Source of the DNA: Hofstenia miamia
Taxonomy: Eukaryota; Xenacoelomorpha; Acoela
Assembly (NCBI GenBank): GCA_004352715.1
Contig: SCFE01000119.1
Coordinates: forward strand, 683,040-718,790
Direction: 5' to 3'
Length of the DNA: 35,751 bases
Notes under the pieces: model-generated
What the model saw: the letters and a program-made list of their open reading frames with translations, nothing else
The model's database searches: none
Told to the model about the DNA's origin: nothing
Position numbers and translations under genes: made by a program
Shown: piece after piece, positions 9,201 to 22,500 of the stretch
How positions within the stretch are numbered: the first letter of the stretch is position 1
Layout of the letters: each line of letters begins with the position of its first letter

Positions 9201-11548
9201 AAAATACTACGCTCCGCTTCATCGCTCACAGGTGTGCATGGCCTTCCTCGAAGAAGAGGGAAATATGACCATACCTGATTGGCCACCTATGTCGCCTGAT
9301 ATTAATAGTGTAGAGAACGGTGGAATGTGGTAAAAGATCGTATAGAAAAGAGTTCTATTGACAAATTTGATGAATTCTGGACTACTATAAAAAAGAGTTT
9401 TATGGGCTGTCTGATGACTACATAAAAAAACTTTTTCAGTAAGTACCCCGACGCGAGAAAGCTGTTTTGAAGAACCGTGATATCCGACAAAGTACTAACC
9501 AGACTAAGAAAAGCGTGTTTGAGTGGTACACCAAAAGCACTAATAGAACCAAATGTATCGTAGGAATAATCCAAAAAAATATTGTGGTTTACATTTTTGC
9601 TACAGTTGCTGCAGTTATAAGTTATAGTTGATTGCAACAGAATCGCTAGTGAAAGATCAGTTTGTCTATATAAAATCAAATAAACACGTTTATATACAGT
9701 GGGTGCAAAAAGATTCGAAACAAAGAAAAAACTTTATTTAGTTAAAGCCCATTCAACAAAACATAAACAAACACTATTCTAATGTAATTTTACATGGGAA
9801 ATACAAATATATCAAAACAACAATATTATTAAATGTTGACTTGATAATTGCAATTTTGTAAAAGTTAAGATTCAAAAAGTATCCAACACATCGTAAAAAA
9901 AGAATTTGATTCGCCAATAATTTCTCATCCCTTATGTTCAAGGGAATATTCTAGAATCAAAAAACATTGGAACATTCTAGAATGCAAAAGAACATTATAG
10001 AAATCGTTCTAAATGCTGACCAAGAAACCCCCACCCCCTCTTGAAGGAAATTCACGTAAACAACAACCCAAACTTTGCTGAAGAACACGCGAGTAGTAAT
10101 AATAATAATAATTGGTAATAATAATAATAATAATAATTGACTTTATTTAGCCGCTGAAGGCATACACTACAAAAAAAATAAAAAACAAGTCAGGTTTTAC
10201 GACAGCGAGGACAGTCACAGGAGATGAAATAGGAGCAAATGGACGAGTAGCTGAAGTTGGAGAAGGGCTCAGCAACGAGGAAATTCATCAAAGATTTCTT
10301 GAAGCTCGCTGGCGGGAAAAAGAAATCAATCGCTGTTGGAGAGTTGAGAATCAAGATGTAATTAGCAGCAGTACAAGCACATGACCAGACCAATTTAAGT
10401 TATCAGAAAGTTGAACTACAAGATGAGTATGGTGAGGGGAAAAGTTCACAGGAAGAGGAAGATCAGAAGGGGGAGATATAGAAAAGGAAATACCATATGT
10501 CTTGCTTGGGCTAAAATCAAGATGGTTAACAGAAGACCAAGTAGACAAAAGCTCAAGATCAGAGGTAATATTGGAGGCAAAAGGATAGAATAAGGTAGCC
10601 GATCAAAAGCTTTAGAAATTTCAAGAAAGATAATGCAATCAGGATCATTGCGATCAGAGTGGAAATAGCAGTTTTCAATCAAATTGAGCAAGTTAGTGAT
10701 GGTAGAACGACCCGGAAGGTTACCATGCTGAGAGCGGAGAAGAGGTGACGAATTTTAGGGAACTTCAAGCTTTTGGGATAAAATATTATGGTAAGATAAG
10801 AGTAAAATAGAGTTGTTTGGTAGAAACTGTGTCAGTCGTGTTTGGAGAAAGAAGAACTCTGCGTTTCATCCGAACAATACCGTCCCAACAGTAAAATTTG
10901 GAAGTGGCAGCATACTGCTTTGCGGTTGTTTCTCTTCTGCAGGCTCTGGGGAATTGGAAATTATAGAAGGAAGGATGAACTCCGAGATTTATCAAGGCAT
11001 TCTTGAGAGATGACTTGTGAAGTCAGCCGATAAATGGAACCTTCCTCGAGGTTGGATATTCCAAAAAGACAATGACCCCAAGCACACGGCTAGGGCAACT
11101 CGTGCATGGTTTCAGGAGAGGGATATTGAGTTATTGGAATGGCCAAGCCAATCATCTGACCTCAATCCAATTGAAAATCTGTGGCGGGAATTGAAATTGA
11201 GGGTACAGAAGAAAGATCCAAGAAATCTTATCCAATTAAAAGAAATATGCAAGGAAGAGTGGGCTAAAATTCCTGTTAGCATATGTGCTAATCTTGTGAA
11301 CAAGTATTCCAATCGCTTAGAAGCAGTTTTGGTTGCTAAAGGTCGAAGATACAAGTAAATTTTTTTACGATGTGTTGGATACTTTTTAAACCTTAACTTT
11401 TACAAAATTGCAATTATCAAGTCAACACTTTATAATATTGTTGTTTTGATATGACATTTGTATTTACCATGTAAAATTACATTAGAATACGGTTTGTTTA
11501 TATTATTTTTTTGAATGCGTTTTAATTAAATAAAGTTGATCCTTTGTA

Positions 11549-11582
<34 letters not shown>

Positions 11583-11737
11583 NNNNNNNNNNNNNNNNNN
11601 NNNNNNNNNNNNNNNNNNNNNNNNNNNNNNNNNNNNNNNNNNNNNNNNNNNNNNNNNNNNNNNNNNNNNNNNNNNNNNNNNNNNNNNNNNNNNNNNNNNN
11701 NNNNNNNNNNNNNNNNNNNNNNNNNNNNNNNNNNNNN

Positions 11738-11772
<35 letters not shown>

Positions 11773-13499
11773 TTCAGGTTAAGGCCTTTTTGTCTATTTT
11801 AGCCTATCTATACCCACCATAATCTTACCATGCCAGAAAAAACGCTACCCGAAACACTTTTTAAAAACAAGAAGTTGGTATTAAATAGCGAAAAAAAGAT
11901 TGAACAATTTAGTTTAAATATGCTACTCATTGATGAAAACGTTCGTCAAACAGAAAAGTCTCAGATACTACCAAATTACATGTCTAATAACACACAAAAA
12001 TTGCAGTTTTACAATTGCTATAGAACAGCAATAGTGAGACAGAAACCGCACTTTTAGCCAACAGGATACATTTTGAATATGAAATAAATGTTCCAACAAT
12101 TGTGTTGGATTCCTTTATGATGGTAAAGATATATTAAAACTGTTCTAAATATGTGTAGCGTCAGCTGAATCGTCTTTCTAATATATGAGATGAACGCACA
12201 AATGTGCATAAATTCGATTCCTTCGATTACAGCATTGCTGAAAATGTCCACTCAAAAAATTTACAAGTACTCTTTTAGTATACCTATATCAATACCAATA
12301 ATTCAAGTGCACAACTAAACGATTTTCCGAATCATTACGGAGACAGTTATGTTACTAATGATAATATAGCACCGCTTAGTATAAGATCGATTAAGACGGC
12401 AAGGGTAGATTGACTCTGTATATTTGCAAACGTCTTAATTTTGCAATTTCTAAGAGTGATCCAATCGACGAATACAAAGATATTTTAAACGAGTGAAAGA
12501 TATCAAATGAAAAGTTGTTTACAACCATTGAGTTAGGAAATCTGGGAAGTTCTATATTACGAAAATCACCTTTGTTGAAAGAACTTACTTTTAGATAAGC
12601 AACTTCTTTGTCTCTGAAAAGAATCGTTTCATCAAAATGATGTGGAAATTTTTTAACACTATCACTAAAAATCTTCATTTGACTGCTGAGACTCGCGTCT
12701 TCAGCCTTATTTCCAGTATAATAATGGAAGTCTTTAAGAAAATCTGCCAATTTATGAATCGCCCTAAAAGGAACTATTTGTAAATGCCAAACTTAAAAAC
12801 ACTAATAATGTAAATTATTGCGATTGATTTCCTAATTTTCGTAATTTACAGCTTTAAATTTGAATCAAGCATTGCTAGCAACATAGAAAATGTAAAAACT
12901 TTGGCAATTATATTTGACAACAAATAAAAATATCAAATAAAACAGTGCAATTAAATAGGTCTATAGACGTTTACGCACTCATATAGTCAACGCAATTAGG
13001 AGGAATTAGAACAAACGAATAATTGAACAGCGGTTTCGGCGTTAACAACAAAGAGTTTTGCTTTAATATACTTATTGTAATGATATAACTAATTTGACTA
13101 AGCACTAAGGGTAAATTATTCGTAAAAATAAATCAACCACTGACTTGATAGAACAACACAATGGCGATGTCTCTGTAAGGGCAGTGCAGATTTTTTTAAA
13201 AACCATGTCACCATTAGATACAGTTTTTAATAATTTAAATCAACGAAATTTTATGAACTGTTCAAAATTTCAAAAGTTATTAACAATTTTAATATAGCAT
13301 ATATATTTTTTTAACAACCAATCATATTGCAGCACTTCAACATAGGCATTGCATTTAGGACGAGACATTATTGTATCTTGGATTCTTAGAATTTAAAAGT
13401 AAATCGCTTTGTTATTTGACTGCCTGATTTTTCGAAAAGCTTCAAAACGTTCATTGAAATAAATCGGTTAATTTGTAAGTTCACGTTACTCTCAATATA

Positions 13500-13530
<31 letters not shown>

Positions 13531-16500
13531 GTATTCTATAATTATAAAACTTCGAATAAGAAAGAATACCTTCGATAAAGGACGCTGCGAAAAATTTTTA
13601 AAGGTGGGGCAAATATTGTTTTTGCAAATGTGTATATTCAAACCTTTTCAAAAAAAATTTATTTCCTTTTTGCGGAAATGCAATCCTTTAATTGAAAGAG
13701 AAAAAGGAGATCGGATCTTTTTTTGTTAAAATCTTAAATCTCTCGTTTTTTAAAAATATGGGAATGTACTGTTTGGTTACTTTCTAATACTGAACAATTT
13801 TGAAAATTTTTTTACCATATTTGTGATAGGAAGCATTGTATTTCTGATATAAATATTTTCAAATTGATGCAAATTTCAAAATTAAGATACCATTTTGCAG
13901 ATATTAATCAAATATTTAGTTTGTGAAAAAGAATTCACGATTTTATAACAAAATAGAAGACATTTTTAGATACATTGTTCAATTAAAAACATTGGTTTAG
14001 CTAAAAGTTTAAAATGTATGTAAAGATGCGAACATCACATTTCAAAACTGGGGTCAAAAGTTACTATCCTACTCCACTTGAACAGGAAAACACATCTTTC
14101 GAATATAGTTGTTACTAATGCAATAAATTAATTCAAGCTGAATAGAAAAATGTAGAATCTAGCTCAATTGATTTTTTAATATCTATGCCTAGACTGAATA
14201 GGAGTTTTTATGGATTTTTAATATGATTTACATCATGTACTCTTCCAGTATTTCAATATACTGCTCGGAATACACATTCCATGAGCTCCAACATCCAGAA
14301 CGCTCATGACTTTGAATTCTGAAGACATTGGTGGCCCAAGTTACTTTTGACTGAATGGTATTGTGTTCCACGATCCAATATCCAAACAATCTTCTGCCAC
14401 TATCGCATTTTATCCAGTACAGCTCAACAGAAGACAAGCCAATGCGCTTTCTTTTGTCAATAATGGATTTTTAGCTGATATTCGATCATTAATGCCACAT
14501 TTCTATTAAATTTGAGAAACAGTAGATACACTAACCATACGGCAATCTGTACAGCACTTGAAATTTCTGGGGACGTTAAGCGTGGGCTAATTTTGTACAT
14601 TCAAACCAGCAATCGCCATCATTGCTTTGTTGATTTTATAGTTTCTCCTGGCTTTGCTTTGGTCCAACTCGTCTATTCTTTTAAGGACCTTTAATAATAT
14701 TCCAAATGAGTTGACTTAGGCACAGCACACCAGAACGTTCAGAATTTTTCTAGGTGTTTCTAAATGATGTGGTCCTGCTTGAATTATTTTTTATACCCAT
14801 TTTACAATAAGAATTGATGTGTGTTGAACACTTGAACAGTTATAATTTTACAAAATGATAAATAGGGAATTGAAATACGCTCTAAAAACTTGCTTAAATA
14901 TGCCGTTAAAACTCAAAAATATGTAAAGATATGCGTTTATTAACCATTTTTGCGTTAATTTTACTGGAAACAGGACAATTGGCATATTTTGTTAAAAATT
15001 GTTTCAGGGTCGGATTTTGCTATTTAAACAACAGAATATCTGCAGAAATTAAACATGCAAAAATCTTCACAAAAGGTTTATTATTGTGTGCATTTTCAGC
15101 AGCTTTAAATATAGATGAATGAGAAGTAGACAGATTTAAAAACATTGTGGCTCTATGTGCAAAAAATCTGCAGAATTTGAGGGCTCTTGTTGGCACTTCA
15201 CCAATGCAGTTAGAGCAGAATAGAACATTTCCTTGTAAAGACAATTTCTTAAATTCATTGGAAAATCACCCTAAACATTGAGACATTGACTGTGCAAATT
15301 TTTGCATTGTAAAATAAATAATGTACTTCAACAGTCTTAAGTGATAGATTTATGAATAATGAATGATGAGCATAACCATATAATGAAAATGCTAAACCTT
15401 GCAGACAAGAACTGAATCATTTAACAAAAATCCGTGATATTAAACAATATGCTTTTATGCTGCAAAACATCGAAATACAGTATGTCATTTTATGTGGTTA
15501 TAATTTCTCAACTAACAGTGGCAGTGTAAAATTGATTTATTTAATTATATATGCACAGGAAAAAATTATGTTCTTATATTCCCTATTGATAAATAAGCAA
15601 AAATTTCTCAGAAACCGCTTTCAATGTTGAATGAGCAAAATTGAGAAGTACCTGGCTTAAATGCAAACGGTTGTAAAGTTGAAGCTATCCGTCAATCAAG
15701 TTTGCATTAATTGACGGCTATTTGAGGTTTTCCAAAAAAATACAATGACAATCAAACAAATTCAGGATTAGTTTTAGATTCCAGGAATCCCCGTTTACAA
15801 TGAACAAAAGTCAATGGTCTTGAAACGTGTAATTAGCTGTGCTAGACAGAAGGAATATAGTTAAGCATTAACACAGAAATTCATCAATTTGTACATTATC
15901 ATGGTTTACCTTAAAGTAACCTTATTTGTGAGAAGAATGAGTATTGAAATTCAATAATATTTACTATGCTAGATAAAATAACTATATATTTACCTTAATT
16001 CGATCAAGTATACAAAATAGAGATTCTTAAGGCGTTCAACCCCTTCTTCACTGTCAAATCGTCTTTGAAATTCTGTTAAATGTCTGCCAAATTTATTAGG
16101 CCCATGCTGTAGTGCTAAAAGTATATATATTTTTTAAAGAAAATGGCATTGAATAGATGCATTAAAAATTGTATCATATGACGAAGAAATTAAAAATATG
16201 TTATGTAGAAACTTAGTGCAAAAATAAAAGGTGGGTTTTTGTCAATGAAAATGTAATATTCAACAAATTGTCTACAAACAATAATCAGTTGATAATACTA
16301 TGATTGGACAATGTGATTAAAAGCAAGAGCAGTTCCAAAATCACGTCACATCGTTAATTATATAAGGTGGTTGGACGTGCGATTTCACCATAACGTGACA
16401 TCACGCTTGACCAATAACATAGTCTAACCGTAGCCTAGGAGATGTGTTTGCTAAAAACGTCGAAAACAACTCAATTTCAATTTGGAGCGCAGCATTTACA

Positions 16501-19500
16501 GAATGTGATATAAAACTGCTAAGACAAAGCTGACTAAAGTCTCAGCTGTTGCAACTTCAAAAACGATGGAAACGTAACACATTTTAGCAATATATAGAAA
16601 AACTGAAATATTATGATTTTGAAAAATAACATTTTTTTAAATCTTGAAACTAAAGATTACAAGTTTTACATATATACATCTAAAGCGCATCAAGATCTAA
16701 AATCGCGCCAAGTTCATGTAATCAGCGGTTATCCCATAAAACGATGAACAAATGACTAGGAAATCCTTGATGAAATAGTAAAAAACCACACATCGCAAAT
16801 GAAAATAATTACTTCCACGCTTGACACCTGAGAACGACACAGATAGCAAAAAATGAAACTATTTAATTTATGTATATTTCTATACAACAAAATCTATGTG
16901 CGAAATTCCTTCACCAAAATCTCACCTACATTGTCTAAAGAGAAACTAATTAATTATATTTCAAACTTAACGTACGCGTTGTAAGAAAAAATGGACAAAT
17001 TACTTACGATTTAAAGGATGGAATGTACAGATATGAGTAGAGATGCTGGAATGTAGACCGGAAACGAGACGATAAAACACTCTTTTTTCAAGGCATAAAT
17101 CTATGAAATGAATTAATGTTTAACAATGTTGAAAAAGTTGAATTACGCTTAGCGAAAAAATGGTTAATAAATTTTTTTAAACACCGAATCACAGCTCAAG
17201 TAAAAATACAAAGAATATTTCTTCTATTGATAGGCACCTGTAATGAATATTGAAATTTGCAGAACAGGATCGCTAAATATTCTTAAGCAATTTTGTGAAC
17301 GCTAAAATCTGGAGATATTGCATCAAGCTTTTGCCTGTACAAGCACAATCTTGAATTTTGATCTCCACCAAATAAGTGAGAATTTGTGTGAGCTGGCTAC
17401 GCCATATTCAAGAGTAATTTGAATTCTAGTGCCCGTCTATTTTGTTGCTAGATATGCATGTATGTTGTGCTGATTTTTTACTCTCAAAAATTGCAAAATA
17501 CAAATTTGAATTTCGCTTTAGTCTAGATTTGCAATGCGAGTGTAAAGTATTAAATATTTACTTGGGGTTTTTCAAATCGGTTGACCGTCAAACGTACTTA
17601 CGAGAAAAAAATCAGGGCACTGTTTACAAAATAATGGCGAAAAGTATATACGGCATTTTCTATTTTCATATGCAGTGATTGCCTTAAAAGGTTTTGAATT
17701 ATTTAAATTGCAATTTTGATATTTAGCACGAGGGCAATTTGTTTATAAGAATTCAAATTTCGTGCTCATTTTTTATCAGATTTATAGTTTTCATTCCATG
17801 CCTTTGTCCTCCAGTCTTCACAAAAACACATTGCTTGATTTTACAGTACAAACCAAAAATTCTGTGCAACGAGTTATATATCAGAGAGAAATTGTTGTCC
17901 AAGATGTTTTTTCATTTTCCAACACCAATTGCAATATTGATGATTTGACTTCTTGTTTCAAAGGAGAGTGTTAATTTGTTGTATGTGCAGTAGTATTGTC
18001 TAAGTTATGAAAATCTGTTTATGAAAGGTATAAATTGCATAGAAGCTGTGGATCCAATGGCTTCAGCGATAACCAAAATGTACAAAGAGGATTCATAGTC
18101 TCCGACAATTATGCATGGAATTTGAAATATTCTGAGACACAAAAAACCAAAAGGTAACGAGTTTGAAGGTGCGTGACTACGTTGATTTGAGATGGGCCTT
18201 TCCTTATTAGTAATATATATTGCGCAGTATTAAAATAATTAGAAAAAATGATATAAAATTAACCTACCTTTTGTTAATTTGTTCGTCATTAGGCTTTCAT
18301 AACTAGTTTTCTTCAATGGTTCGGAACTAAAGCAAAATATATTAAAAAAGTAAATGAAAATCAAATCAACATGCCATATTTTTGACAGCACATGCTTTGA
18401 AGCAAACAGTAACTTGCGAAACTACTTGAAATAGATCGTTAAGCGAATAATACTAAAAATTTGAAAAACAGTTAGAAATCAAACAAATCCATGACATATT
18501 AGATATGACCAAAAAAATTAAGAAACGGAATCTACCGGCTACACACTAAACGTTGCGTGATACTGTTTCTACGGGACAAACAGTTGCTTGTTTGTTAGAA
18601 GCCTGACCGGAAGCAGTAAAATGTGGGAAGTTGGCCAAAAACTAAACAACTGCAAATTAAGTCTGGAAATAGTTCAGCAAAATATGGGAAGAAGATCGTA
18701 GAGCAAGTCGACAAAAATATAGTAATCGTACATGGAAAATTACTACTATGAAGAACTTAATCACTGAACTTAAAGTAAAAAACTTTAAAAAAATCATCAC
18801 TGGATGAATCACTTCTTTGAAAATTTCCTTCATAATCAAAACTTGAATTATTTTTAGGGATATGTATCTGAATAGGAGAAGGTTTTGCGCTCACTGACTG
18901 GCAGCTTCAGAAAAACGCGCATTGCGTTTAAATGCTATTTCTTTGATGAATCCAAATCGGCAAAAAAAGACCTACAGCTTTTATCTGACGTTTTACATAG
19001 ACCATATCATTAAATCGTAATTTTCAAAACTTTGCAATTATTTCAGCATTATGCGACTTAGTAAATGTAATGGAAGAGTAAGCAAATGCAGTAGGAGTCA
19101 ATCGAAGATTTCGAAAAGCAATTAAACATATTTGCATTGTTGATAAACCATTCTCGAAATCCTAAATCAAAACCCGGACACTTTCCTGGACAGTTGGTTG
19201 GACCGTTCATACAACTAACAACATAATTTTAAGGTCAAGTAAAAATATGTTTGAGCTCTTATGAAATGGAGAAGAACCAAGGCATTATGCTAATTATAAA
19301 TTAAAAAATGCTTAGTGTGAGGATAGAACGCATGTTCTCCAATTTAAAATCAATACTAACACTAAGACACGAGAAAACTCTTGTAGAACATGAAATGTGA
19401 TGCATTACGAAACAAAAGATGACGATTGAACTACAACAATCAGGTTTACTTCAAGCGTTTAGTTAAGTATTAATTTCCCGTTATTAATGAAATTACTAAG

Positions 19501-22500
19501 AGTAGATATTAAGATATTCAATAAATGTAGAAATTGGACAGCATTCATACATAAAGCATATATTATACGACAGTAACAGATATCGGCTAATTCGAAAAAC
19601 CTATTTCAAAGTAATTGCACAAAGCAACTCAATAACTACTTGCAAACAAGTCCCTATAAAAACAAATTTATCATATAAATAACAAAACAATTTAATTTTA
19701 ACCTGCTCAGGAATTTCTCAGCGACGCTACCTTAGATTTTACGCAAGTAACTCCTCAATGGGCCTGGATGCGCCAACAAATGGTTAAGGTTAGTAGTTGC
19801 TCACATGGGCTTTCAAACTCTTGATTACCTGAACATTATAAATTGTGAGGAAAAAATGGCGGCGTTCGTTGCGCGAAGTCAGGGGATTTTCGAATTTTTC
19901 AATAAGCAATTGCTTGAAAATCTGGAAAATATAGTTTAGAGTTTGTTCTTTACAGTGAACATGCGCAGGTTAAGATTCAAAGCAAGCAAATAACATAACA
20001 AATTTAAACGATACATAAAAAATTGTTTATTAAATTAGTTGAAGAAATTATTGCTTATCTAAATATAAGACACTGGTGAATGATTAAAAAAAGTAAAACA
20101 ACGAACATTGTTTTCCAGAAATTGGAGATAGCAAATTTAACGTTGATCATTTTCCAAATAAACTGCACTGGACAATTTCATTTATGACCACTGATTTTTC
20201 CTCTAAATGCAAAAGTGTTGATAAAACAACATTAATAAATTCATAAAATCACAATGCTTGGTAAGCTAGCTAAATTAGGAACAGCGTCTTGTCCGGGATA
20301 ATGTTTGATGTGGCAAAATGTATTTCTGATAAATGTCGTTCAGAAGTAGATCAGTTGTTTGCCTTGAAAATAACCGTTTAACCCTCATCAATGTGGTAAA
20401 AAAGTGCATCTTCATGCACGTGATTGTGTCGAAAAGGTACGCAGTTAAAATTGTTTACATTTAGATGTGTAATAATGGGGATTAAAGATAAATTCTTTTC
20501 AACTACATCATATATACAAGATATCAAGCACAAAATTATCAAACAGCACACATCTTGAAATAAAGTTACATCAAACTTTTCTAATTATTGCAAACCAAGC
20601 AGCATTCCTTCTTAATCTGACGTTGGTGAGTTGGACAAACCACTTTATGGAAAGCACAGCATCCTGAGCATAACCATTTCTTGCAAACATGATATTGATT
20701 AGACCAATTTATATTTGTAACAACATTTTGACCAGGGACCTATTGTTCATAGGTTGTAAAACCAATAACCATTGCAGCCAGCTGTCTGCTGATGCGATGT
20801 TCTGAATATAATGCAATATAATATAATATAATCACCATATGATGAGCTGAGTATTAAGAACATGCAGTTCTTCTTCGGGACATGGACAAAATAACAATTT
20901 TATTAGGATGATTGTAAATTGCAATGGTTGAAAAAACTTTCTGGCCTTTTGAGACCTTCATGATACTAACTAGGAGTTAAACCGACATCCAATAATTGTA
21001 CCTGTGTCAACAGCAACATAATGCTGATGCAAATTTGCTGATAACATCACCCAAATATCATGTATGGCAGACAGTCTGTCGCTTTGAATATGATCTTGCT
21101 GCTACAAATAGTTATCAAAACACTAACAGAGAAAAAAGCAAAATGTAATTAGCTAATTGTAGCACAAAAAAAATGCTCAACTGTAATAAACTGACCAAAA
21201 ATCTTGTAAGGAAGATATATTGTCACAATCCATGTCTGAACATAGCACACTTCCATAGCATGCCATGATTTCATCAAACTCAAAATCCTTCAGTTAATAT
21301 GGGACAATGTTGTTGTGTTTTGAGGCATGTAAACATCAAATATCACATGTCTTACAATTTGTATAACACAAGCATAACGCAAGATATCTTTATCATACAA
21401 CAATATAAAATTGGAGAAGTAAGAACATGAGCATGTTCTGTAAGTATTTTGTGGCAGTGACAAACTACAGCAAAATTACTTTCATCAGCCATTTCATCAA
21501 CTGAGATTCATTGACAACAGATATCACATTAATTGAAACTGCTCATTACATTAAAGTGTTGTACAAAACTAAAATTAGTCAAATTTATATAAATGATACA
21601 AGTGATTATTTTACACTTATTAATAGTTGCTGTCACCAAATAAATTTATATTTTACCACATGGTTACCAATATCCCACTAACTTTTGAAAGGTATAAGAT
21701 GCCAAAATAATAATTACGCCCTTAAATGATTTTTGAATCAATCACTTTTTTAAATGAGTACAAAATGTACACATTCATATGGATGAGGTTACTTTTCATA
21801 TACATCCTAAGCTTTAGCATATATAGTAATGACGCCTAGATAGCAGCTATATATCATTACTTTGTGATTGCACAAAAGATTTCACATTTATATGCAGATT
21901 AATTCTTCAGAAACTTACTTTGAACATGAAATGTGTACAAAATGTCTACAATCACATGGATGAGGGTTAATAATTAAGNNNNNNNNNNNNNNNNNNNNNA
22001 CAAAAGATTTCACATTTATATGCAGATTAATTCTTCAGAAACTTACTTTGAACATGAAATGTGTACAAAATGTCTACAATCACATGGATGAGGGTTAATA
22101 ATTAAGTTTTGAATCTGGGGGCACAATAGATTGAGCCTATAAAAAATAAGCATCTCCCCATCCTACCTAACTATTACTGATCTTGCTTCAAGAAAATAAA
22201 AATTTTCAGGTCGTACTAACAAGTATTACCAAATATCAACTAGTCAAACTCCAAATTGTTGTTCCTAAATTTTGTCAATATAAAGCGCACGTTAAAGCAA
22301 ATTGAAAACAATTTGATGATGTAGGTTGTGTGCATAACAGCGTAGTTCATTAATTACTTTCCAGTCATGTGTACTTTTATTCCTTCAATTCCTCATAGTA
22401 CCATCTCTTTCATCGAATTGAAGGCATTTCTGGTTGCCAACTAGGCCACTATATATTTTACCAACTCGCAAATATCTTTCTGCGTGCTTCATAAAATGTA

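Larger units (their letters stand above)
9698..11556 (+). mobile_element. Tc1-like element B with long inverted terminal repeats
   Basis: The left end, TACAGTGGGTGCAAAAAG at about 9696-9713, is a usual Tc1 terminus next to a TA. 9731-9900 is the inverse of 11361-11536 (about 170 bp, roughly 90 percent alike by eye). Between them lie a heat-shock-element-like cluster, a LINE fragment in the opposite orientation, and the C-terminal two thirds of the transposase. The outer right end has dissolved into a (TA)n tract. The LINE insertion interrupts the transposase. Confidence 0.8.

Noticed and set aside
8711-9679. Minus-strand ORFs opposite Tc1-like relic A
   Set aside because: Shadows of the plus-strand transposase relic, with no domain of their own.
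10411-10593. Basic plus-strand ORF
   Set aside because: Antisense shadow of the minus-strand LINE fragment.
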